This document shows positions 9,826 to 20,379 of a stretch of DNA of 64,000 nt, in pieces. Origin of the DNA: Alcaligenaceae bacterium (GTDB lineage Bacteria > Pseudomonadota > Gammaproteobacteria > Burkholderiales > Burkholderiaceae_B). The notes below the pieces were generated by a model that saw only the letters and a list, made by a program, of their open reading frames with translations, did not search any database and had not been told where the DNA came from. How positions within the stretch are numbered: the first letter of the stretch is position 1; every line of letters starts with the position of its first letter. Location of the stretch: the NCBI GenBank assembly GCA_013416395.1, contig JACCEP010000002.1:372001-436000 (forward strand), given 5' to 3'. The translations under genes and the position numbers were made by a program.

Positions 9826-10021
9826 GTGTCCGGTTGGGTATGACTGAACTCGAGGTCACCAATTAAGTTTGTAATAACGTGCGGCGGTGTTTCAATGGGA
9901 TTGACGGATGGTAAAAGAGCTGCAAGAAATTCCAACCCTTTGCGCATTGCCCACAGTGGCCAGCACCGTTTTGTTCAAAAGGGACGCGTTAAAATCCACT
10001 GAACGAGGTTAGGTTCATAGC

Positions 10022-11131
10022 ATGATTCCCACTACATCTTCATTGATCAGTCCCGACAGTAGCCAGTGGATTCATCAGATACAAGCCTGGGCGCGTGAGT
10101 TGGGGTTTTCTAAAATTGGTGTTGCGGGGGTAGATTTATCCTCGGCCGAGCCGCACTTGCTGCAATGGCTTTCCTTGGGCTACCACGGTGACATGCATTA
10201 TATGGAGCTGCATGGTCTGAAGCGTGCGCGGCCGGCCGAGCTGGTTCCCGGCACGATCAGTGTAATCACTGCGCGCATGCCCTATTTGCCGCGCAGTACT
10301 GCCCCTGACTGGCAAGACCGCGAGCGAGCACGACTTGACCAACCCGGCGAGGGCGTGGTGTCGCTCTATGCGCGAGGGCGTGACTATCATAAGGTGGTGC
10401 GTTCGCGTCTGCGAAAGCTGTGCGGTCTTATCGAGACTCTGGTAGGCCCATTTGGCCACCGCGTCTTTTCTGATTCGGCCCCTGTGCTAGAAAAGGAACT
10501 GGCCAGTCGCAGCGGCCAAGGCTGGCGCGGCAAGCATTCTATGGTGCTTTCGCGCGAAGCCGGCTCCATGTTTTTTTTGGGCGAAATCTTTGTTGACTTT
10601 GCGCTTGAGCCGACCGATCCGGTTAGTGCACATTGCGGTACCTGTACCGCTTGCATCGACGTTTGCCCCACGGGTGCCATCATTGCACCTGGGGTGGTCG
10701 ATGCGCGACGCTGTATTTCGTATCTGACCATTGAAAATCATGGCCCCATCCCCGAGGAATTGCGGCCACTGATGGGCAATCATATCTTTGGCTGTGATGA
10801 CTGCCAGACGTTTTGTCCTTGGAACAAGTACGCACAGACCACAGAACTGCCTGATTTTGACGAGCGTTCGCCTTTGGTCGGGCGTCAGCTTGTCGATCTA
10901 TTCGCCTGGGACGAAGAGACATTTCTTAAACGTGCCGAGGGTGGGCCGATCCGCCGCATCAACCACGAACGTTGGTTGCGTAACATTGCAGTGGCGCTGG
11001 GCAATGCGCTGCGTCAAGCTGATGAGGCGCAGGCTCACGAACTGCGTACGGCGCTGCTTGGCCGTGTCAACCATGAAAGCCCCTTGGTGCGCGAGCATGT
11101 TGCCTGGGCTCTGGCGCAGCGCTTGCCATAG
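10022..11131 (+). CDS. queG: Epoxyqueuosine reductase
   Basis: A 369-residue cobalamin- and iron-sulfur-dependent enzyme that reduces epoxyqueuosine to queuosine in tRNA. Two ferredoxin-type clusters are visible: CGTCTACIDVCPTG (Cys205, 208, 211, 215) and CDDCQTFCPWN (Cys258, 261, 265), with a further Cys231. The catalytic aspartate is expected in FSDSAPVLE (Asp151). The C-terminus is the HEAT-like tail WLRNIAVALGNAL...REHVAWAL. The ribosome site is weak, but the start gives the usual length. Confidence 0.95.
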   Translation: MIPTTSSLISPDSSQWIHQIQAWARELGFSKIGVAGVDLSSAEPHLLQWLSLGYHGDMHYMELHGLKRARPAELVPGTISVITARMPYLPRSTAPDWQDRERARLDQPGEGVVSLYARGRDYHKVVRSRLRKLCGLIETLVGPFGHRVFSDSAPVLEKELASRSGQGWRGKHSMVLSREAGSMFFLGEIFVDFALEPTDPVSAHCGTCTACIDVCPTGAIIAPGVVDARRCISYLTIENHGPIPEELRPLMGNHIFGCDDCQTFCPWNKYAQTTELPDFDERSPLVGRQLVDLFAWDEETFLKRAEGGPIRRINHERWLRNIAVALGNALRQADEAQAHELRTALLGRVNHESPLVREHVAWALAQRLP

Positions 11132-11234
11132 ATCGGGCAAAGCGGGATGATTCGCGTAGGTGATAGGCCAGCGCTGCGCCAGGCATGCGCCGATGCCTGG
11201 CCGTCGCCAATCCACGAACACCTGAATCGCCCCC

Positions 11235-14200
11235 CTAGAAAGGCATCATCATCTTCACCATGCCAGCGTTGCTGCTCACGTGCTTGGAAAACTGTCCTGT
11301 GTATTCCAGGCGCAGATCCATTTTGTGACCTGTCGTGATCTGCACACCGGCACTCACGCGACCAATCACGTTATCCATGGCCAGCGTGGTATTGAACGTT
11401 CCTGTTTCTGCTGGAGCGCCCTGCAGACGTGCACCAACGGTGTAGCTGTCCTTGGAAAGCAGCGTTACCCCTGCGGTCAGGTAGGGGCGCACTTCGGCGC
11501 CATTGTCCAGATTCAACCGTCCACCGATTTCCACCATGGGTGACACGCCGAAGATAAACTGATCCGTACTGTCCACTTTCAGGTTTGCTGCACCTTTGGA
11601 TTCGCTATAGCCGGGAACATGGGTGTAATAACCGTCGATATCCAGATAAGGCTTCACATACATATTGGAGTCGGCAAAGGTACGTGCGATGCGCAGGCGC
11701 AGGTTAGTGCCATAGACATCAGGGCTTGCCTGTGTGCCATTACTCATCCCGGGGATGTTGATGCGGCGATCCATCGAGTAAGCACCATAGCCTGCACTTA
11801 TGCCGCCCGAGTAGGTCCAGGGGCCCGCTTCGTGTTTGAGCACAACGCCAAGATAGCCAAGGTCGCCCGTTCCTTTAACTCGCTTATCATCGCCCTTCAG
11901 GCGCACAGACTGGTACGCCAGCGATCCGCCCAAGAACCAGTGGGGTTGGATTTCTTTCTGCCCGCCCGTCTGGACCAGATATGAATCAACGCTCAGGCCC
12001 GAGAGGCCATGCGAACCGTCTTGCGTCGTGTGCTGACCCGTGATGGTGGCCCATACGCAATTTTGTTCGCCCGTTAACGCATCGTTACCCTGGAAGTGTG
12101 GGCAAGATAGCATCCCGTTAGAGAAGTCAGAAATATTGGAGTGCATGCGCATGCCGGGTGCCAGGCTTAGGCCCGGGGACATGTCCTGTAGTTGATCAGA
12201 ATAGGTTGAAGCGCCGTCGCGTGCACCCATGTCGAGTGAGGCAAACAGCGTTGCCATGTCCGAGCCACCCCCAAGGTCCCAGGCGTTTTGCAGATGCCTG
12301 GCCACCGCGTCCCCACTTTCTGATAAATGCATTGCTGGTGCTGCAAAATGGGCGTCAGCGGCGCGCAGCAGTACCTTGTGGCCGGAGAGACGTGTGTCGT
12401 AGTCTATAACCGGGCTGTCCAGGGCGGTCAGCTTACCCTGGACTTGCCCACCAAAGGTGGCCAAGGTCAGGTCGCGGTCGGGCAGCAGAGTGGTGGGTCG
12501 GACATCAACCTGACCATCCAGGACGCCGTTGCCGCGCACGGCCAGATGGGCAGTGAACCCCTGCGCGAAGTCAGCCTGCGTCTGCAGTACGCCGCCTTCT
12601 TGCAGATGGAAATCGCCGCGGATCGCCAGCTCATCATGGCTGCCCGCATGGCCGATGACCAGCCGACCGGCGTTGTTTACGTTGGCTTCGTAGATGGCTG
12701 CATCCGATAGCAGGCCTCCCGAAAGATTGTTCAAATCGCAAGCCACTGCGCGCGGGCCGTTTCCGCAACGGACGTCGCCGTAGACACGTCCAGAATTGGA
12801 AACCACTAGAGAAGCCGGGGCTGCGACGAACGCTTGTGGAACCACAACGAGCTGCTTTGCACTAGCGGTGCTCCCCTGCGGCTTGCCATTGAGAGTGCCG
12901 GTTCCGGTGTAGCGGATGGCCGTGCCGTCGTCTGTGCCGGGCGACACTGTGCCGCTCGATGAGATAGTGAGCTGGTTCTGGTAGCCGCCCGCCACCCACA
13001 CGCCGTTGCCCGATGCACCGCTGCCTCCAGTTACCGGCGCATTGACAGTGACGGTGATATTGCCCAGATCAGACAGCAGGGCACCGTTGGCGGCACTTTG
13101 TGCAAAAATTGCGGTTCCGCCGCTCCCTGATATATTGATGTTACCGTTGGCTGTGACGGTTACAGGACCACTGTGTCCGACGTCGCTGCTGCCAGATGCG
13201 GTTGATCCGGCAAAACTGCCGGCGCTGTCGCCCGCCAGGCCGCCGCCGCCGCCAATGGACTGGGCCACGATACCAAAGGCGTTGTTTCCTGAGGTGTTGA
13301 TCGAAGAGTCAGAGTTGGAAGTCACTGTCACGCTGCTACCGGAACCCTTGCTATCGGTGCTGGCGTTGGCAGCCCAGCGCTGTGGGTCAAGTTGCAGCTG
13401 TGTGGCGGTGTCTCCCGAAATACCGCCACCACCGCCAATAGATTGGGCGATGACGGCGTTTGCGCCTTCGCCCTGGGTGAGGATGTCGGTGCCGGGCAGC
13501 AGATTAACCGTAACAACCCCGCCATCACCAGAGGCGCCGTCGCGACCACCCAATGCCACACTGGACCCGTTGTCCACTGTGCCGATAACACCGATACCGC
13601 CGCCGCCGCCTATCGACTGTGCCACGATGGCATGGGAACGGGCGCTGAGTGTAGTGTCATTCACCCCTGTGTTGACATTGACCGCACCGCCATCGCCGGC
13701 TGCGCCCCCTTTGCCGCCCACCGATACGGCCAGCATGAGGCTGGATGGGTCCAAGGCAGTTTTGCTATTGCCGGAGGCCCCAACGCCGCCGCCGCCGCCG
13801 ATGGATTGCGCGACCAGTGCTGGAGCATCTGACCCGTATGTGTGCAGAACCAGGAAGGACTGGCTATTGCCGGCATTCACAGTGCCGCCGTTCCCGGCTG
13901 CGCCGCCATTGCCGCCATCTGCGGCGCCAAGGGTTAGAAAGCCGGCTGCCTGATCAGACCCATCACCCCCTTGGCCGCCCCCACCGCCGATGGATTGCAG
14001 CAACACACCGTACGCAGCATAGCCCGCAGTCTGAAGGTGGTTTAAGTGATTATCATCGAAGAGTGCCGTGACGGTACCGCCATCGCCCGCCACGCCGCCG
14101 GAGCCACCGACGCCTATAGTGACGTTGGCCATAACTTTGCTGCCCGATGCGGTCGCAGTGCCGCCTGTGCCGCCGCCGCCGCCAATGGACTGCGCGACCA

Positions 14201-17200
14201 GGCCATCGGCCATGTCGCCAGAGGTCATTATGTGGCCACCGAAGTTGAGATCGACCTCGCCTCCGTCGCCGCCAGTGCCGCCTTGGCCGCCAACACTCGT
14301 ATCCAGTTCGAAGGTCACGCCACTACCATCCAGGCGTTGTTCGTTGTCGTTATATACACCAATTCGGGTAAGAATAGGGTTGGAGGATGCATCGCCGCCT
14401 ATTGAGCCACCCAGGCCACCGCCGCCGCCAATGGATTGCAGCAGAACACCATCGGCATCGTCTCCCAGTGTGGTGATGCCACCATTGATCTGAGCGTCGA
14501 CCTTGCCGCCATCGCCACCTTCGCCCCCTGTCATCCCCACACCAACGTTCACGCGGCCGGTGACGCCTTTGGCACCTGCCGACGCAGCTACGGTGCCGCC
14601 CTGGGAGGTGCCGCCACCACCGCCGATCGATTGGGCCACGATACCTCGGGAGCCTGAACCTCGCGTATTGATGCTGAAATCCGGATTCAGCGTCGTGTCG
14701 ACCTCACCTCCTTGACTGCCGCTGCCTCCTTTTCCTCCGACGCCAATCGCCACCTTGATCGTCACAGCTGTACCATCTGCGTAAGGGTTGCTGCTGCCAA
14801 CACCGCCATTGCCGCCTCCGCCGCCAATAGACTGTGCCAGCACGCCGTTGGCGTAGTCGCCGTAGGTTACGATGCTGGAATCCGGGGCCTGGGCGGATAC
14901 TGGAGCCGAGTTCAATGCCGCCGGTGCATCCACGTAAGTGCTGTTGGGATCCCCCAGGGATACCTGCGCTTTCCCACCCTGGCCACCATCGGCACCGCTG
15001 CCGCCCACGGTTACCTGAGCGTTAATGGAGACGGAGTCGCCTTCGCCGAGCTGAACGCCCATCAGGGAGGCGTCACCGCCATTGCCCCCGCCGCCGCCTA
15101 TGGACTGCGCCACGACTGCATGGGACCCGTCACCGAGCGTCCATACGGAAGAGCCGTTGGTCAGACTGACCGACGTCACGCAACCGGCATTGCCGGCGAT
15201 ACAGGCGTCTCCACCTGAGCCGCCACTACCACCCACTGCAGAATCCAGACTCACCGCCAGCTGGGTTCCCTCTCCGGTTGGCACGGCGAACAGCACATCT
15301 GCGGCCGTCGTGCTGCCTCCGTTGCCTCCACCGCCGCCTATCGTGTGCGCTACGACGCCGAAGGCATCGTCGGGGGCGTAATGTGCCGGGTCGGAAGTAT
15401 CCAGGTCGGAACCAGTGCTAACGTGTGAGCCATTCAGATTAATCTGGGTGGAGTTGGCTGAACCACCGCTGCCCCCGCTGCCACCCAGGGTGACGCCGGC
15501 GCTGAAGCCAACGCCCACTTCGTAGGAGTGTGCATCGCCGCCGTTGCCACCGCCCCCGCCTACCGATTGGGCCAGAAGCCCGATGGCGTGCGCACCTGCA
15601 GTCTGAACCGTCAGATCGTTATAGCTGATCAGTGACCGGCCAGCACTGCCGCCGCCCCCGGCCGTGCCACCCATGCGTAGTCCCACCAGCGATTCAACGC
15701 TGGCACTGACGGCGCTGCCGCCGTTGCCGCCACCGCCGCCGATACTCTGACTCACCAGCCCCATGGAATAATCACCTTGCGTGGTCACCTTGCTGGTACC
15801 CGGTACCATGGTGCCGCTATCACAGCTACCATCATTGCCCATGCAGACAGCTGCGCTGTTGCTGCCGCTCGCGGCACTGCCCCCGATGGCGAGTGTCACC
15901 CCTGCTGAGGCTGTCAGGGTACTGCCGCCGTCACCGCCACCGCCGCCGATGGACTGGCCCAGGACTCCTATGCTGAATTCACCCTGGGTTTGGATCTGTC
16001 CCAAGCCCAGCACAGTTACCGTGCCGCCATTGCCACCAGCGGCCCCCGAGCCGCCCACGCCGATGACGCCTGCGCTGCTTGCGCCGCTGCCTCCGCCACC
16101 GCCGATGGATTGGGCCACGATACCGTGGGCTGCGCCGCCGTTCGTCTTGATTGAGCCTTGGCTGTTGTCGATCAGGATGGTACCGCCTGATGATGTGGTT
16201 GTTCCTTGGGCACTTCCGCCCACGCTGATAAGGCCAACCGAGCTGCCAGCGGCCCCGCCACCGCCACCTATTGACTGTGCCATGAGGCCATGTGCCCCAT
16301 CACCACTGGTCGAAATGCTGCCAGAGTTGGTGATGTCGACGGTGCTGGCCGCGCCGCCGCCTGCGCCATCGCCGCCCAAGCCCACGACAGCCGACGCATC
16401 GATGCCTCCTGCGCCACCGCTGCCGGCAATCGATTGCCCTAGAATGCCATAGGCGTACAGGCCTGTTGTCGAGATGTCGGCACCGGAGGAAATTGCGACC
16501 TTGTTGGCGTTGCCGCCGTTGCCACCGTTGCCTCCCTGGCCGCCCAGTACGGCTACAAAATCACCGCCTGTACCGCCGCCGCCACCGACAGACTGCCCGA
16601 TGATGGCAGCTGAGAAATCACCGTTAGTGTTAATTAGCGCACCAGAATCCGCTGTGATCGTGACCAGACCGGCTGTGCCGCCATAGCCCCCTCCACCGCC
16701 CGTACCAGCGAGTGCAGCACCATCGCCGCCGTTGCCCCCCTGGCCACCGATACTTTGGGCCAGTAACCCGATCAGCCGGCTGCCTTGTGTGGTAATGCGA
16801 CCGTCCGCCCCCAAGGTGATTGTCGCTGAGCCAGCCGAACCGCCGCTACCCCCGGAAGATGTTTCTTTGGGCCCTGTGCCGCCTTTTTCCCCCACGCTGC
16901 GGGCCGCAATGGCGGCGCCATTTCCGGTGAAATTACCGCTGACGCTGAGCAGGACGGAGCCGTCGTTATCTACGGTAGCCGTGTTGCCGCTGCCACCCGT
17001 GCCGCCATTGTCGCTCTCGTCGCCCCCCGAGTCGGTGCCTATGCCTCCGATACTGCGCGCATTGAGCGCCGCGACCGTTCCGCCACCGCTGGCATCCCAA
17101 TATGCTTGCACATCACTACCTTTGGCGTTGCTGATCCAGGCCTCGCCACCGTTGCCGGCATTGCCGTTGAACTGGCCTCCTGCGCCGCCGCCTGAGTCTG

Positions 17201-18008
17201 CATAGATGGCCGAACCGCTGATGTTTCCCTGATAGGGCTTCAGACCCTCACTTGCATCACCCAGGTAAACGGCACCGTTGTTCGTCACATGGACGGTTTG
17301 GGCCGAGCCTCCGGCCCCGCCGTACTGATCGTTATATACCGCATTGTTCTGATGACCGCCACTGCCCCCACCGCTAATGGCGTAAATTCCGTACATACCT
17401 GCGCTGATGGGACCGACTGTCCCCTTCAAGTTCACGACCCCATTATTCACGACGGTGACCGTCCCGCCTGCGCCGCCCTGGCCGCCGTTGGAATTCTGAT
17501 CGCCGTTTTCCTGATCACCATTGCCACCTGCTGAATAGGCCGAAATCACACTTCCCATCGTTCCTGAATTGCTGGAGCCTTGCAGTGTGATCGTTTTATT
17601 GTTAGTAATGCTGAGGGTTCCGCCGGAACCGGACAGACCGGCTTCCGAACCATCTCCGCCAATCGACTGAAGGGTTAGAGCCCCTGCATTGCCACGTTGG
17701 ATGTATATCGGGTAATCAGAAGCAGTGCCAGTGATGTTGTCGTTGATGGTCCGGTCGAGCTCCGGGCCTGCGTCGCCATCGCGATTCTTCTTGTCGTCGC
17801 TCGAGTTGCCGGTTTTACCTGCATCACCTATACAGACTTTGCTGTCTGCATAGTTGCCCGAGCCGGCGCTACAGCTGTAGTCTGCCTGTGCTGAGGACGC
17901 CAGTGCGGCAGTGCCCAGCGCGATGAACAGTCTGACGCTGAGCGCATTGGGCTTGAAGACGGGGGTCAGAAGCTGGCGATGGTGTGGGTATGAGGTGGGT
18001 TTGCGCAT
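11235..18008 (-). CDS. Giant glycine-rich autotransporter (type Va)
   Basis: A protein of about 2,257 residues. The start at 18008 follows AAGGAAAT; an upstream ATG at 18059 lacks one. An extended N-terminal region leads to a signal peptide ending SSAQA. The passenger has about 19 copies of a 60-90-residue unit ending in a (V/L)(A/L)QS(I/V)GGGGGxGG loop, which should form a long beta-helix. The final 280 or so residues are an autotransporter beta-barrel, with an alternating hydrophobic pattern and terminal Phe (MMMPF). Likely a surface protein for adhesion, aggregation or biofilm; the function is inferred from class. GC-rich repeats make it prone to recombination and assembly error. Confidence 0.93.
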   Translation of the reverse strand: MRKPTSYPHHRQLLTPVFKPNALSVRLFIALGTAALASSAQADYSCSAGSGNYADSKVCIGDAGKTGNSSDDKKNRDGDAGPELDRTINDNITGTASDYPIYIQRGNAGALTLQSIGGDGSEAGLSGSGGTLSITNNKTITLQGSSNSGTMGSVISAYSAGGNGDQENGDQNSNGGQGGAGGTVTVVNNGVVNLKGTVGPISAGMYGIYAISGGGSGGHQNNAVYNDQYGGAGGSAQTVHVTNNGAVYLGDASEGLKPYQGNISGSAIYADSGGGAGGQFNGNAGNGGEAWISNAKGSDVQAYWDASGGGTVAALNARSIGGIGTDSGGDESDNGGTGGSGNTATVDNDGSVLLSVSGNFTGNGAAIAARSVGEKGGTGPKETSSGGSGGSAGSATITLGADGRITTQGSRLIGLLAQSIGGQGGNGGDGAALAGTGGGGGYGGTAGLVTITADSGALINTNGDFSAAIIGQSVGGGGGTGGDFVAVLGGQGGNGGNGGNANKVAISSGADISTTGLYAYGILGQSIAGSGGAGGIDASAVVGLGGDGAGGGAASTVDITNSGSISTSGDGAHGLMAQSIGGGGGAAGSSVGLISVGGSAQGTTTSSGGTILIDNSQGSIKTNGGAAHGIVAQSIGGGGGSGASSAGVIGVGGSGAAGGNGGTVTVLGLGQIQTQGEFSIGVLGQSIGGGGGDGGSTLTASAGVTLAIGGSAASGSNSAAVCMGNDGSCDSGTMVPGTSKVTTQGDYSMGLVSQSIGGGGGNGGSAVSASVESLVGLRMGGTAGGGGSAGRSLISYNDLTVQTAGAHAIGLLAQSVGGGGGNGGDAHSYEVGVGFSAGVTLGGSGGSGGSANSTQINLNGSHVSTGSDLDTSDPAHYAPDDAFGVVAHTIGGGGGNGGSTTAADVLFAVPTGEGTQLAVSLDSAVGGSGGSGGDACIAGNAGCVTSVSLTNGSSVWTLGDGSHAVVAQSIGGGGGNGGDASLMGVQLGEGDSVSINAQVTVGGSGADGGQGGKAQVSLGDPNSTYVDAPAALNSAPVSAQAPDSSIVTYGDYANGVLAQSIGGGGGNGGVGSSNPYADGTAVTIKVAIGVGGKGGSGSQGGEVDTTLNPDFSINTRGSGSRGIVAQSIGGGGGTSQGGTVAASAGAKGVTGRVNVGVGMTGGEGGDGGKVDAQINGGITTLGDDADGVLLQSIGGGGGLGGSIGGDASSNPILTRIGVYNDNEQRLDGSGVTFELDTSVGGQGGTGGDGGEVDLNFGGHIMTSGDMADGLVAQSIGGGGGTGGTATASGSKVMANVTIGVGGSGGVAGDGGTVTALFDDNHLNHLQTAGYAAYGVLLQSIGGGGGQGGDGSDQAAGFLTLGAADGGNGGAAGNGGTVNAGNSQSFLVLHTYGSDAPALVAQSIGGGGGVGASGNSKTALDPSSLMLAVSVGGKGGAAGDGGAVNVNTGVNDTTLSARSHAIVAQSIGGGGGIGVIGTVDNGSSVALGGRDGASGDGGVVTVNLLPGTDILTQGEGANAVIAQSIGGGGGISGDTATQLQLDPQRWAANASTDSKGSGSSVTVTSNSDSSINTSGNNAFGIVAQSIGGGGGLAGDSAGSFAGSTASGSSDVGHSGPVTVTANGNINISGSGGTAIFAQSAANGALLSDLGNITVTVNAPVTGGSGASGNGVWVAGGYQNQLTISSSGTVSPGTDDGTAIRYTGTGTLNGKPQGSTASAKQLVVVPQAFVAAPASLVVSNSGRVYGDVRCGNGPRAVACDLNNLSGGLLSDAAIYEANVNNAGRLVIGHAGSHDELAIRGDFHLQEGGVLQTQADFAQGFTAHLAVRGNGVLDGQVDVRPTTLLPDRDLTLATFGGQVQGKLTALDSPVIDYDTRLSGHKVLLRAADAHFAAPAMHLSESGDAVARHLQNAWDLGGGSDMATLFASLDMGARDGASTYSDQLQDMSPGLSLAPGMRMHSNISDFSNGMLSCPHFQGNDALTGEQNCVWATITGQHTTQDGSHGLSGLSVDSYLVQTGGQKEIQPHWFLGGSLAYQSVRLKGDDKRVKGTGDLGYLGVVLKHEAGPWTYSGGISAGYGAYSMDRRINIPGMSNGTQASPDVYGTNLRLRIARTFADSNMYVKPYLDIDGYYTHVPGYSESKGAANLKVDSTDQFIFGVSPMVEIGGRLNLDNGAEVRPYLTAGVTLLSKDSYTVGARLQGAPAETGTFNTTLAMDNVIGRVSAGVQITTGHKMDLRLEYTGQFSKHVSSNAGMVKMMMPF

Positions 18009-18947
18009 TAGATTTCCTTTTATTCTGAACGGGGCGCAGGTGTTTGATGAGATGGCCATGGCGTCGGCGGGCCAGGGCCATGATGGTCAGGGCTAGGTGT
18101 TTGTCTGGCAGACGGGGGGTAACTTTCGCCATTGCGGCAGTTGTACAGAGTGTTCTTGCCGCGGATGCTCGGGTTGCCATCGGCGGTAGCGCTACCGAAA
18201 GACGCGGCCAGCGCATGGCCGTAGCCGTAGTGCTGCCGCCACGTGAGCTCGAGTGTGTCCGCTAAGCTTTGTGAGTCTGTGCTGAAGAAATGAAACAGGC
18301 TTTTTGCGAGAACGGTGCGCTGAATAAATGAACGCCGGTTCTCGCCGAAGCGGTGTACGTCGGGCGGTTTCCAGGGTAAGGAACATGTCTGAACCGGCGT
18401 GCCGTCGTCAAGGGCGAGCTGGTCTTCTGCCAGAGTGGCGCTGCTAGCCGGTGTGTGTGCGCGCTGCGTAGCGGGAGCCTCCTGCAAAAAACGTATAGCC
18501 TTGCCTGGCGGCAGGCCTGTGCCATGTTTCTGCAGCAGAACCGTCGTAAGGTGATGGCGATTAAATGTGCCGATACCTTCTAGCGTATATACGCCTCGCG
18601 GATGAGACGTGAAGTTACTATCTAACCATAATTTTTACAATTTTGTAAATAAAGAATAACCATGAACCGCCCCACACGGTAGGGGCCTGCATGTTTTTCT
18701 ATGACTGCCCAAAGAGCATAACGCTGCGCATACCAAAAGCCTGACGACTGGTGCGTATTCGGCTTGCATGGGTCGGTCCTGGCCCACCCAAACAACTGCC
18801 TACGTAAGGCTGGGCCTGGCAGCATCGGGCCATTTTTGAGGCCATGGACCCAAGTGTCAGCATCCATCCGGTGAATGGGGTGCAAGAAAACATGGGTGGC
18901 AGGCTTTAATTAAAGACTTGGCGTAAGCTAGTTTGTTTGAAAGCCTG
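18009..18947. other. Long intergenic region upstream of the autotransporter
   Basis: No convincing gene is seen in these 939 bp. A 155-codon minus-strand frame (18020-18487) ends just before the autotransporter start but is rich in Pro/His/Ser, shows no family motif and has no clear ribosome site. An AT-rich stretch near 18620-18660 could hold the promoter or leader for the giant autotransporter. Confidence 0.4.
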
Positions 18948-19334
18948 TCAGGCTTCAAGTTCTTTTAGCTCCTGCTGAAGCGTTCGCAGCTCTTCACGTT
19001 CGCGTCCTAATTTACGCTCAAGCTTCTCCACTTTGTCATACCGACCTTCAGATTGTTTTTGCTGGATATCTTCAAGCAACTCGTCGATGTCTTCTTGTTG
19101 CTCAGCAATGTCTTCTTTTTTGTCTTTAATTAAGGCAGCATCTGTACAGTGAGCCTGTACTTGCGAGAGAGCTTTTTCTAGCCCCCGCACTCGCTGCATA
19201 TTATTATTTTCCTTCGTATGCTGAATTTGGTTTTTTATCTCAACTTCCTTGCGCTCGCAGGCAGGGCTCGCGGCTAACGCAGGAGCAATAAAACCTAACA
19301 TCAAAATTGGTATGGCAAGCTTGATTGTGTTCAT
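18948..19334 (-). CDS. DUF1090 family periplasmic protein
   Basis: A 128-residue protein with a signal peptide (ending ALAA). The mature part is almost entirely charged coiled coil (Glu/Lys/Gln-rich) with two cysteines, as in YqjC/DUF1090 proteins. Start 19334 is chosen because AGGAT lies at proper distance and the signal peptide begins there; the frame extends to 19391. The family has no established function; a periplasmic envelope role is likely. Confidence 0.85.
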   Translation of the reverse strand: MNTIKLAIPILMLGFIAPALAASPACERKEVEIKNQIQHTKENNNMQRVRGLEKALSQVQAHCTDAALIKDKKEDIAEQQEDIDELLEDIQQKQSEGRYDKVEKLERKLGREREELRTLQQELKELEA

Positions 19335-19532
19335 CGATTTATCCTGAAATAACAGCGCATTGGCCAGACTCTTACAGACTGCTCGTAGCATCAGAAAAAA
19401 CAGTGTAATGCGTAGTGTACCGGTGCCTGGTTGCTATGAGGCCGGCTCAAGGCTTATGCACGTTTTCACTCAAGATGCTGCAGCCTTGAGCGCGATATCC
19501 AGGATAGCGTGGCGTAGCTCAATACCAACAGC

Positions 19533-20177
19533 TTAATTAGCCTGACCAACCAACGCCTGAACTTCTTCATCGGTGGTTTGCGGAAAATACTCGTACCAGA
19601 CGCCTACCGCACGAAAGGGAAAGGGGGTGGCCAAACTGATTACTTCGTCGACTTCTCGCCGTATTTCTTCAATGGTTTCGGCAGCAGCCACAGGTACAGC
19701 CACAATAATACGGGCAGGTTTCATGGCTTTTGCTGCGGCGATGGCGGCACGCATGGTGGCGCCGGTGGCCAAGCCATCATCAACCAATATGACATTTTGC
19801 TTTTTGATGTCCAGTGGTTTGCGTCCATTTCGGTAAGCGCGCTCACGTCTGCTCAGCTCTATGGATTCGGCCTCGATCACGGCCTCGAGCGATTGTCGGC
19901 TAACTTGCATGGCCTTGATGACTGTGTCGTCCAGATACGTGATGCCGCCACTTGCTATCGCACCCATTGCGTATTCTTTCTGTGCAGGCAAGCCCAGCTT
20001 GCGGACCACCAGTACATCCAGGGGGGCCTGCAAAGCTTGTGCAACTTCGTTTGCGACGGGTACGCCGCCACGTGGCAGGCCGAGCACGCGAGTTCCAGGC
20101 TTTTTGCCATGGCGTTCAAGCAAGGCTTGTCCTAATCGTTGTCCCGCCTCGATGCGGTCACGAAATAACGCATTCAC
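19533..20177 (-). CDS. Phosphoribosyltransferase family protein
   Basis: A 214-residue type I PRTase fold with the PRPP-binding signature VILVDDGLATGAT (about 129-141) and upstream LPRGGVPVA. The GTG start at 20177 follows GAGGGG and begins NALFRDRIEAG, typical of this family; the open frame continues upstream without conserved sequence. The family is often annotated only as phosphoribosyltransferase and the substrate is not known. It stands alone. Confidence 0.86.
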   Translation of the reverse strand: MNALFRDRIEAGQRLGQALLERHGKKPGTRVLGLPRGGVPVANEVAQALQAPLDVLVVRKLGLPAQKEYAMGAIASGGITYLDDTVIKAMQVSRQSLEAVIEAESIELSRRERAYRNGRKPLDIKKQNVILVDDGLATGATMRAAIAAAKAMKPARIIVAVPVAAAETIEEIRREVDEVISLATPFPFRAVGVWYEYFPQTTDEEVQALVGQAN

Positions 20178-20379
20178 ATTTTCCCCTCTTTTTTTGCGTG
20201 GCGTAACGCTGATACAAGCATGCTGCTGAATGACGCCAACTAGACAATTTAAGTCTGTTGTGTCAACGACTAGCTTGAGTGATTTTTTGAATGTGGAGAG
20301 CATTGGCGGTATCTTGATGCTCTTGCACAGGTAAACCCATCTATGCGTGTTTTCTTGTTACTTCTAATTTAACAGGATA

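Noticed and set aside
13006-13953. Long proline-rich frame on the plus strand
   Set aside because: Antisense shadow of the glycine-rich autotransporter repeats (Gly codons read backwards give Pro).
11900-17700. Regularly spaced GC-rich repeats that look CRISPR-like at a glance
   Set aside because: They encode the SIGGGGG loops of one protein, vary in sequence and spacing and have no unique spacers.
18020-18487. 155-codon minus-strand frame before the autotransporter
   Set aside because: No family motif, atypical composition and no ribosome site; left as uncertain intergenic DNA.
18622-18885. 87-codon minus-strand frame
   Set aside because: No motif or ribosome site and high tryptophan/histidine content typical of noncoding translation.
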